Shown: positions 58,133-64,000 of the stretch, piece by piece
How the letters are laid out: each line of letters begins with the position of its first letter
Position numbering within the stretch: position 1 is the stretch's first letter
DNA from: Halomonas sp. TD01
Lineage (GTDB): Bacteria > Pseudomonadota > Gammaproteobacteria > Pseudomonadales > Halomonadaceae
Reading direction: 5' to 3'
DNA length: 64,000 nt
Assembly: GCF_923868895.1 (NCBI RefSeq)
Contig: NZ_OV350343.1
Coordinates: 4,030,001-4,094,000 of the forward strand
The notes under the pieces: generated by a model
Databases searched by the model: none
The model's input: only the letters and a program-made list of their open reading frames with translations
What the model was told of the DNA's origin: nothing
Translations under genes and position numbers: made by a program

Positions 58133-58160
58133 AGAACGGTTGTCTTTAGAACGGTTATCT
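58133..58160. repeat. 15-base imperfect tandem duplication
   Basis: AGAACGGTTGTCT (58133-58145) and AGAACGGTTATCT (58148-58160) are near-identical at a period of 15, with a degenerate third copy AGAACCAGTAT just after. It lies in the leader region of the CPXCG protein gene. Confidence 0.85.
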
Positions 58161-58215
58161 CCCAAGCTGATATTTCCAGAACCAGTATTAGCAATTACAT
58201 TAAGGGGAAACGGCC

Positions 58216-58425
58216 ATGCAGGATGACGCGCTAGTAAATCATGACTTTTACTGCCCCTACTGCGATACACCACTCACTTTCCTGATCGACACCTCCCAAG
58301 GTAGCCACGATACCTGGGAGGATTGTCACCAATGCTGCGCACCGATTCAATTACATATCATTGTCTCGCTAATGAGCGGTGAGCTAGAAGCAGTACTTAC
58401 CGGCCGAGACGACGATGTACTTTAA
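58216..58425 (+). CDS. CPXCG-motif Cys-rich small protein
   Basis: A 69-residue protein with two zinc-ribbon-like Cys pairs: FYCPYCDTPL (about 12-21) and EDCHQCCAPIQL (about 35-47). This is the CPXCG family, small cytoplasmic proteins of unknown role found widely in gammaproteobacteria. GGGGAAACGGCC precedes the ATG. It converges with the pot operon with 11 bases between. Confidence 0.85.
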   Translation: MQDDALVNHDFYCPYCDTPLTFLIDTSQGSHDTWEDCHQCCAPIQLHIIVSLMSGELEAVLTGRDDDVL

Positions 58426-58436
58426 CGCCTTAGTCG

Positions 58437-59279
58437 CTAAGCGCTCTCAGCTTGGCGCAGCAGCGCTTTTCGTTTTGCTTCACCACGGCGCATGAAGTAC
58501 CACGCCAATAACGTTGCCAGCGATACCGTCAGAATAATCAGTGTTGCCAGCGCATTGATCTTAGGTGAAACCCCCATACGTACCGACGAAAACACCACCA
58601 TTGGCAGCGTATTCGCTCCGGGGCCAGAGACAAAGCTGGCAATAACCAAGTCATCCAGTGAAAGAGTAAATGCCAGCAACCACCCCGCTGCTAATGCAGG
58701 CGAAATAACCGGCAGCGTAATAAAGAAGAAGGTCTTCACTGGCGGCGAGCCTAAATCCATGGCGGCTTCTTCAATAGAACGATCAATTTCACGCAAACGA
58801 GCTGCTACAACCACCGCAACATACGCACTACAAAACGTAGTGTGAGCGATCCAGATAGTGGCCATGCCGCGATCAGCTGGCCAGCCGATCAGTTGAGCCA
58901 TCTGCACGAACAGCAGTAATAACGATAGTCCTGTGATAACTTCCGGCATCACGAGCGGCGCGGTAACCATGCTCGACAGCGCCGTCTTACCCCTGAAATG
59001 ACCATAACGAGTCATTACAAAGGCTGCTACCGTTCCCAAGCACACCGCCATACTCGCCGCTAAAAAGGCAATTTTCAGGCTCGTCCATACCGCGGAAAGG
59101 ATCTGTTGATCACGGAATAGTTCGCCATACCATTGTGTGGAAAATCCCGCCCACACCGTCACTAACCGCGAGGCATTGAAGGAGTAAACCACCAACACCA
59201 CCATCGGCAAATAAAGAAACAATAGGCCCAACACCAACATCACGGAGGTAAAGCTTGGACGTCGACGCAGTCTCATCAT
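58437..59279 (-). CDS. potI: putrescine ABC importer permease PotI
   Basis: Inner-membrane permease of 280 residues, about six membrane segments. The coupling loop is EEAAMDLGSPPVKTFFFITLPVISPALAAG and the family sequence FSLDDLVIASFVSGPGANTLPMVVFSSVRMGVSPKINALAT is characteristic of PotC/PotI. Its start overlaps the potH stop (TAATG), implying coupled translation. Last gene of potFGHI. Confidence 0.93.
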   Translation of the reverse strand: MMRLRRRPSFTSVMLVLGLLFLYLPMVVLVVYSFNASRLVTVWAGFSTQWYGELFRDQQILSAVWTSLKIAFLAASMAVCLGTVAAFVMTRYGHFRGKTALSSMVTAPLVMPEVITGLSLLLLFVQMAQLIGWPADRGMATIWIAHTTFCSAYVAVVVAARLREIDRSIEEAAMDLGSPPVKTFFFITLPVISPALAAGWLLAFTLSLDDLVIASFVSGPGANTLPMVVFSSVRMGVSPKINALATLIILTVSLATLLAWYFMRRGEAKRKALLRQAESA

Positions 59280-60187
59280 TATTCAAGCTCCCGTGACTGG
59301 TAGCGATGGAACCACACAATGGGAATTAACAGCAGCAATAGCATCACCATGGCTAACGCCGAAGCCACCGGCCAATCGCGATTTAAGAAGAACTCTTCCC
59401 ACAGCACTTTACCAATCATTAGCGTATCGGGGCCCCCGAGCAGCTCAGGGATAACGAACTCACCTACCGCAGGAATAAACACCAGCATAGAACCTGCGAT
59501 AATTCCCCCCATAGAGAGCGGCAGCGTGACTTTGATAAAGGTATTAAGCTTGCGCGAACCCAAATCAGACGCTGCTTCTAGCAGCGAGTTATCTAACCGT
59601 GTTAGATGAGCATAAAGCGGTAGTACCATAAACGGTAGATAGGCGTACACGATGCCGATAATGACAGCAAACTGAGTGTTCATCATGCGTAGCGGAGAAT
59701 CGATCAGCCCCATTCCCAGCAATAAGTTATTGATCAATCCGCTATTACTTAAAATACCCATCCACGCATAGACGCGAATCAAAAACGACGTCCACGACGG
59801 CAGCATCACCAACAGCAGCAGAATAAGCTGCCAGCGCCCAGGGGCACGGGCCATTGCATACGCCATTGGATAGCCAATCAACAGGCATACTGCTGTTGCT
59901 ACAAACGCGGTTTTTATCGAGCCCCAGTAGGCCGCCACATAGAGAGAATCCGATAACAAAAACAGATAGTTGCCCAAATTCAAAAAGATATTGAGCGTTT
60001 GGTCAGCATACTCAACCAGCGGTCCATAGGGCGGAATAGCAATCGCGGCTTCCGAAAGGCTAATCTTTAGGACTAGCGCAAACGGTAACAAAAAGAACAG
60101 CGTAAGCCACAGAAGCGGAAGCGCGATAACCGCGCGACGACCTAATTGCAACCGCTTTACGAAGCCTGCAATGCGAGATGGCATCAT
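59279..60187 (-). CDS. potH: putrescine ABC importer permease PotH
   Basis: Inner-membrane permease of 302 residues with YAYLPFMVLPLYAHLTRLDNSLLEAASDLGSRKLNTF as coupling loop and PAVGEFVIPELLGGPDTLMIGKVLWEEF, diagnostic of PotB/PotH. The upstream ATG pair at 60187/60184 follows AGGAG; a GTG at 60211 would include this ribosome-binding site in the coding region and is rejected. A gap of 31 bases separates it from potG. Confidence 0.93.
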   Translation of the reverse strand: MMPSRIAGFVKRLQLGRRAVIALPLLWLTLFFLLPFALVLKISLSEAAIAIPPYGPLVEYADQTLNIFLNLGNYLFLLSDSLYVAAYWGSIKTAFVATAVCLLIGYPMAYAMARAPGRWQLILLLLVMLPSWTSFLIRVYAWMGILSNSGLINNLLLGMGLIDSPLRMMNTQFAVIIGIVYAYLPFMVLPLYAHLTRLDNSLLEAASDLGSRKLNTFIKVTLPLSMGGIIAGSMLVFIPAVGEFVIPELLGGPDTLMIGKVLWEEFFLNRDWPVASALAMVMLLLLLIPIVWFHRYQSRELE

Positions 60188-60218
60188 GATTGGCAATCTC
60201 CTGTCAGCCACTGAGACA

Positions 60219-61403
60219 TTAGCGGTTCAGCACGATAGCGCTGTGATCTTCCCAATAGACATAAACACTATCCTCCCAGGTTGGGCGATCACCACGCCGC
60301 TCCGTATTGGCCATACTCACTTTGATCATTTGCCCAGAGGCAGTTCGCACGTAATAAAGCGAGTAGCCTCCCAAGTAAGCAATATCGTCAACCTTGCCCG
60401 CTTCCCAGTTATACTTTGCGGATGGTTGCTCACGGGTTAACCAGATTTTCTCAGGGCGCAGCGCAGCCCACACACGGCGATCTACCGCCTGGGTGGTAAT
60501 GCCATGATCAATATAGATCGGTCGAGATAATGCGGGTGATGCAATGCGACAATGGTCCGCAGCGTCTTCGACGATTTCACCTTCGAATAGATTCACCGTA
60601 CCGACAAACTCCGCCACCATTCGGCTGGCTGGACTTTCATAAATATCGACCGGTGAGCCCACCTGCTCGATCCAACCATCGGCCATAATCGCAACACGGT
60701 CCGCCATGGTCATGGCTTCTTCTTGGTCGTGGGTGACCATGATGCAGGTAACACCTACCTGCTCAATGATCTCGACTACCTCGAGCTGCATTTCAGTCCG
60801 CAGCTTTTTATCTAGCGCCCCCATCGGCTCATCCAGCAACAGCAGCTTGGGACGTTTGGCCAGCGAACGTGCAAGCGCGACCCGTTGACGCTGCCCGCCG
60901 GAAAGCTGATGCGGTTTACGCTTAGCAAAACGTTCCATATGCACTAGTTTGAGCATCTGTGCGACACGCGCATCGACGTCTGCCTTTGTTAGCTTGTCCT
61001 GCTTAAGCCCAAAGGCGATGTTTTGCGCTACCGTCATATGGGGAAATAACGCGTAGGATTGAAACATCATATTGATTTGACGCTTATGCGGCGGCATAGA
61101 GGTGATATCTTCACCGCCTAGCAGAATCCGCCCTTCGCTGGGCGTTTCAAACCCTGCCAACATGCGCAACAACGTCGACTTGCCTGATCCTGACCCACCT
61201 AGCAAGGCGAAAATTTCGCCGCGCTTTACCTGCAAATTAACATCATCGACCGCAAGCGCATCGTCGAAGCGCTTACTTAAGCGCTTTACCTCAAGCACAA
61301 TATCTTCTGCAAACCTTGGCGTTTTTCCCTGAGCACGCTGAGCAGCGGGAGGAGTTGCCGCAGAAGAGGATGACGGCTCGTTCGACAGGGGCGTAGTGAC
61401 CAT
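60219..61403 (-). CDS. potG: putrescine ABC importer ATPase PotG
   Basis: ATP-binding subunit of 394 residues. After a Pro/Ser/Ala-rich tail of about 30 residues at the N-terminus come Walker A LLGGSGSGKSTLL, Q-loop MMFQSYALFPHMTV, signature LSGGQRQR, Walker B LLLLDEPMGALD and switch [20 protein letters not shown]-like domains follow from about 270. The tail is unusual for PotG but the next Met in frame would cut into the fold. A hairpin terminator lies between potF and this gene, so its level is expected to be lower than that of PotF. Confidence 0.93.
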   Translation of the reverse strand: MVTTPLSNEPSSSSAATPPAAQRAQGKTPRFAEDIVLEVKRLSKRFDDALAVDDVNLQVKRGEIFALLGGSGSGKSTLLRMLAGFETPSEGRILLGGEDITSMPPHKRQINMMFQSYALFPHMTVAQNIAFGLKQDKLTKADVDARVAQMLKLVHMERFAKRKPHQLSGGQRQRVALARSLAKRPKLLLLDEPMGALDKKLRTEMQLEVVEIIEQVGVTCIMVTHDQEEAMTMADRVAIMADGWIEQVGSPVDIYESPASRMVAEFVGTVNLFEGEIVEDAADHCRIASPALSRPIYIDHGITTQAVDRRVWAALRPEKIWLTREQPSAKYNWEAGKVDDIAYLGGYSLYYVRTASGQMIKVSMANTERRGDRPTWEDSVYVYWEDHSAIVLNR

Positions 61404-61439
61404 TCGCCACTCCCATCAAAAGGCCCGGAAACCGGGCGT

Positions 61440-61482
61440 TAAAAAAGTAACAGCGAGCCCAGCATTCGCTTGGCTCGCTGTT
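61440..61482 (-). terminator. partial terminator between potF and potG
   Basis: An 11-base stem (AACAGCGAGCC 61449-61459 with 61472-61482), 12-base loop, followed on the reverse strand by ACTTTTTTAA. It is an intrinsic terminator placed inside the operon, just after potF, so binding protein would be made in excess over membrane subunits. Confidence 0.75.
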
Positions 61483-61496
61483 AAGCGTTGACTAAA

Positions 61497-62600
61497 TTAA
61501 CGACCTGATTTGACGCGATTCCAGATACGCGTACGCGCGCGCTGAACATCTTGAGGCTTCTCTACCGCAACGTAGAGGTTTTGCATGACATCCGTTTCAG
61601 GATATACGGCAGGATCATTTAGCAACTCATCAGACAGGTACTCATTTGCCGCTGCGTTAGGGTTGGCATAACGCACATATTCACTAATTTCAGCCGCAAT
61701 TTCCGGCTCTAAAATAAAATTAATAAACGCGTGAGCATTTTCAGTATTTGGGGCATCTGCAGGAACGGCCATCATATCAAACCACAGCGCAGCACCTTCT
61801 TTAGGAATGCTGTAGCCAATGGTGAAATCACGACCGGCTTCTTCGGCACGGTCAGCCGCCTGGAAAATATCACCGGAATAACCTGCTGCCACACAAATAT
61901 CGCCATTTGCTAAGTCGGAAACGTAACGAGACGAGTGGAAATAGGTAATGTTATCGCGGATGTTAGCGATTAGCTCGCCACCCGCTTCAAGATCTTCAAT
62001 GTTTTCACTCAGTGGACTCAGGCCAAGGTACGCCATAGCAGGAGAAAGCATTTCATCGCCAGAGTCCAGCATGGCTAATCCACAGCCAGCATCACTAAGC
62101 TGTTTGGTAATTTCTGGATCAAATAACAGTGCCCAGCTATCAACGGGAGCATCGTCACCTAAGATTTCGGTAACACGGTCAACGTTGTAGCCAAGCCCGT
62201 TGGTGCCCCACATATAAGGCACAGAGTACTCACTGCCTTTATCAATGCCCTCCAGATTACTCATTAGCTCCGCATCAAGATTGCCCAGGTTGGGCAGCAA
62301 CTCATGATTCAGTGGCTGATAAACGCCTGCTTTTAACTGTCGCGTAAAATAATGGGTAGAAGGAACGACAACATCGTAGCCAGAACGGCCTGACAGAAGC
62401 GCAGCGTCTAAGATTTCATTGCTGTCATAAACATCATAGGTCACTTCAATACCGGTGCGCTCGGTAAACTTTTCAAGCGTTTCAGGGGCGATGTAGTCGG
62501 ACCAGTTGTAAACTCGCACTTCATTCGCTTGGGCACTAGCAGCCGCTACGGCAAAAGAGAGGGCCGTAACGGCCACTGAAAGTTTGTGAATATTCCCCAT
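61497..62600 (-). CDS. potF: putrescine-binding periplasmic protein PotF
   Basis: Binding protein of 367 residues with signal peptide 1-25 (AASAQA). Mature sequence starts NEVRVYNWSDYIAPETLEKFTERTGI, the hallmark of PotD/PotF proteins, with VVVPSTHYFTRQLKAGVYQPL and VPYMWGTNGLGYN in the ligand cleft. A run of four genes F-G-H-I in this order supports putrescine rather than spermidine specificity. Putrescine import fits polyamine and possibly osmotic balance. First gene of the operon. Confidence 0.93.
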   Translation of the reverse strand: MGNIHKLSVAVTALSFAVAAASAQANEVRVYNWSDYIAPETLEKFTERTGIEVTYDVYDSNEILDAALLSGRSGYDVVVPSTHYFTRQLKAGVYQPLNHELLPNLGNLDAELMSNLEGIDKGSEYSVPYMWGTNGLGYNVDRVTEILGDDAPVDSWALLFDPEITKQLSDAGCGLAMLDSGDEMLSPAMAYLGLSPLSENIEDLEAGGELIANIRDNITYFHSSRYVSDLANGDICVAAGYSGDIFQAADRAEEAGRDFTIGYSIPKEGAALWFDMMAVPADAPNTENAHAFINFILEPEIAAEISEYVRYANPNAAANEYLSDELLNDPAVYPETDVMQNLYVAVEKPQDVQRARTRIWNRVKSGR

Positions 62601-62943
62601 CTCACTACTCCTTATAAAAACCGATATCGCAAAAAATCAAGCCATTAACTGCCAGATTATTCAGACGTCTAGCTTACGCCAAAACATCAGGAACGGCTGT
62701 GGCTACTATGCCAGACGAGCGAATTCTGCGGTGCAGCGTCGTCTATCGCAAGCCCATGTGAAAAATTCTTGTATTCTGCTTACCGCGACCCCACTTGTAG
62801 AGTAGCCAACTCTCAAAAATACGCACTCATAGCCTATATCTATCATTTAGATGAGTTTTTACAATTTTAGCTATTAGTCGTAGTTGGTTATCATCAGCAA
62901 CAAGCTTTTCTACTGCCATCCACTTATTTTGGAGACGTTCTAA
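62601..62943. other. intergenic region between divergent potF and ahpC
   Basis: Contains the OxyR-like site (62829-62865) near ahpC and the potF promoter on the other strand. The DNA is AT-rich close to ahpC. No coding sequence is seen. Confidence 0.5.
62829..62865 (+). promoter_or_regulatory. OxyR-like binding site upstream of ahpC
   Basis: Four tetranucleotides at exact 7-base spacing: ATAG (62829-62832), CTAT (62840-62843), ATGA (62851-62854) and CAAT (62862-62865). This reproduces the OxyR consensus ATAG-n7-CTAT-n7-ATAG-n7-CTAT with the first half perfect and the second half degenerate. It is 78 bases ahead of ahpC, whose homologues are classic OxyR targets. Confidence 0.65.
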
Positions 62944-63507
62944 ATGTCCTTGATCAATACTGAAGTAAAACCGTTTAAAGCGACTGCTTACCTGAACGGT
63001 GAATTTATCGACGTTACTGAAGCAGACTTGAAAGGTAAGTGGTCTATTTTCTTCTTTTATCCCGCCGATTTCACGTTTGTTTGCCCGACAGAACTTGGCG
63101 ACCTAGCTGACAACTACGCTGAATTTAAAAAGCTAGGTGTTGAAATCTACAGCGTGTCTACTGACACCCACTTTACTCACAAAGCTTGGCACGACAGCTC
63201 TGAGACCATCGGCAAGCTGCAGTACCCGATGATTGCTGATCCGACCCTACAAATTTCCCGCAACTTCGAAGTACTGATCGAAGAAGCAGGCCTTGCAGAG
63301 CGTGGCACCTTCGTTGTTGATCCCGACGGCAAAATTCAGATCGTCGAAATTAACGCTGGCAACATCGGCCGCAACGCTGAAGAGTTACTGCGCAAAGTAA
63401 AAGCTGCCCAGTACGTTCGTGAGAACCCGAACGAAGTATGCCCAGCCAAATGGAAAGAAGGTGAAGAGACACTTGCTCCGTCTCTGGACCTCGTAGGCAA
63501 AATCTAA
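62944..63507 (+). CDS. ahpC: alkyl hydroperoxide reductase subunit C (2-Cys peroxiredoxin)
   Basis: Reduces hydrogen peroxide and organic hydroperoxides; cytoplasmic, forms decamers. The 187-residue protein has the peroxidatic Cys in [17 protein letters not shown] (about Cys 47) and the resolving Cys in [12 protein letters not shown] (about Cys 166). These and the length are those of AhpC of the E. coli type. AhpF, its reductase, begins 198 bases downstream. Expression should be induced by peroxide through the OxyR-like site. Confidence 0.97.
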   Translation: MSLINTEVKPFKATAYLNGEFIDVTEADLKGKWSIFFFYPADFTFVCPTELGDLADNYAEFKKLGVEIYSVSTDTHFTHKAWHDSSETIGKLQYPMIADPTLQISRNFEVLIEEAGLAERGTFVVDPDGKIQIVEINAGNIGRNAEELLRKVKAAQYVRENPNEVCPAKWKEGEETLAPSLDLVGKI

Positions 63508-63550
63508 AGGCCTACTGCTGCCGATTCAGGGTAGCCCCTTAAGGCAGCAC

Positions 63551-63580
63551 GACACCCGGGCATACCCGGGTGTCTTTCTT
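63551..63580 (+). terminator. terminator between ahpC and ahpF
   Basis: Perfect 10-base stem (GACACCCGGG 63551-63560 with 63565-63574), 4-base loop, then TTTCTT. It should end most ahpC transcripts, so that AhpC can be made in excess over AhpF, or ahpF has its own promoter. Confidence 0.8.
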
Positions 63581-63704
63581 TGAGTACCCGTGTTAACGCA
63601 ACCATCGTTTTCCCTATCGCTCTTTCTCATGCTGCGGTCTGTCGACAGCTGCGAGCGTTTTAGGTTGAAAGCTCATTACTGCTGACTGCGAGGAAGCCAC
63701 TGTC

Positions 63705-64000
63705 ATGCTGGACGCCAATTTAAAAAATCAGTTGAAAGCTTATTTAGAAAAAGTGACTCAACCGTTCGAGATCGTTGCGTCCCTCGATGACGGTGCCAAG
63801 TCACGTGAATTGTTAGGCCTGCTCGAAGACATCAGCAGCCTAAGTGACAAGATTACGCTGCAAACTGACGGCCAAGATAATCGCAAGCCGTCATTTGCCA
63901 TTAACCGTCCCGGCGAAGAAACCGGTGTGGTGTTTGCTGGGATCCCCATGGGGCACGAGTTCACCTCGTTGGTGCTAGCATTGCTGCAAGTGGGTGGACA
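63705..64000 (+). CDS. ahpF: alkyl hydroperoxide reductase subunit F, partial (5' end only)
   Basis: The open reading frame from ATG 63705 runs off the window. Its first 98 residues ([23 protein letters not shown], then [16 protein letters not shown] and [22 protein letters not shown]) match the N-terminal thioredoxin-like domain of AhpF, the NADH-dependent flavoprotein that reduces AhpC. GCGAGGAAGCC precedes the ATG. The FAD and NADH domains lie outside. Confidence 0.92.
   Translation, partial: MLDANLKNQLKAYLEKVTQPFEIVASLDDGAKSRELLGLLEDISSLSDKITLQTDGQDNRKPSFAINRPGEETGVVFAGIPMGHEFTSLVLALLQVGG

Overview
The window reads as a chromosomal segment of a moderately halophilic gammaproteobacterium, most likely Halomonadaceae (Halomonas/Vreelandella type). 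This is inferred from protein character and gene content: prpRBC, CysB and a CysPTWA sulfate transporter, a 1030-residue YdiJ-type flavoprotein, a DUF1820 protein, an OpuC/OsmU osmolyte importer, and many acidic exported proteins. I saw no rRNA, tRNA, CRISPR array, transposase or phage gene. Most of the window is ordinary, tightly packed core chromosome.

Layout. 0-2.7 kb: methylcitrate-cycle operon (GntR regulator, prpB, prpC cut by the window edge) with a promoter and palindromic operator. 2.9-7.9 kb: pabB, cysH, cysB, trxA, AI-2E-family permease. 8.1-12.5 kb: SIMPL protein, serS, dicarboxylate/amino-acid symporter, DUF4202 protein. 12.6-26.8 kb: two near-identical ydiJ genes in direct orientation bracketing about 8 kb. 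That interval holds an amidohydrolase, an alpha/beta hydrolase, a GlxA-type AraC regulator, a nitrilase-family amidase and a four-gene quaternary-amine ABC importer, and it is visibly more AT-rich in its right part. 26.8-33.4 kb: trpC, trpD, trpG, an orphan metal-binding protein, gph, a type II NADH dehydrogenase and rpe; trpE is absent from this neighbourhood. 33.6-37.5 kb: cysPTWA. 37.6-41.8 kb: AlkB-like dioxygenase, DMT exporter, YajG-like lipoprotein, tpm, SH3-domain membrane protein, DUF1820 protein. 42-45.3 kb: an ATP-grasp protein followed by a 677-residue protein of no family I recognise that carries a papain-like Cys/His/Asn pattern. 45.3-53.1 kb: tlyA, an MscK-type channel, phospholipase A, a YqjD/YqjE/YqjK-like trio and an HI0933-family flavoprotein. 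53.3-57.5 kb: RND efflux pair. 57.6-62.6 kb: DUF3617 protein, CPXCG protein and the potFGHI putrescine importer. 62.9-64 kb: ahpC and the start of ahpF behind an OxyR-like site.

How the genes work together. Sulfur supply is represented twice (cysH with cysB, and cysPTWA), with CysB the expected activator. Osmolyte and polyamine uptake are served by two ABC systems. In the ydiJ-bracketed block, the importer, three hydrolases and a regulator of the GbdR/CdhR kind look like a route for importing and hydrolysing a quaternary ammonium compound; the substrate is unknown. The ATP-grasp/papain-like pair is the best candidate for an undescribed system: one protein could form an amide or peptide bond and the other could cleave or transfer one.
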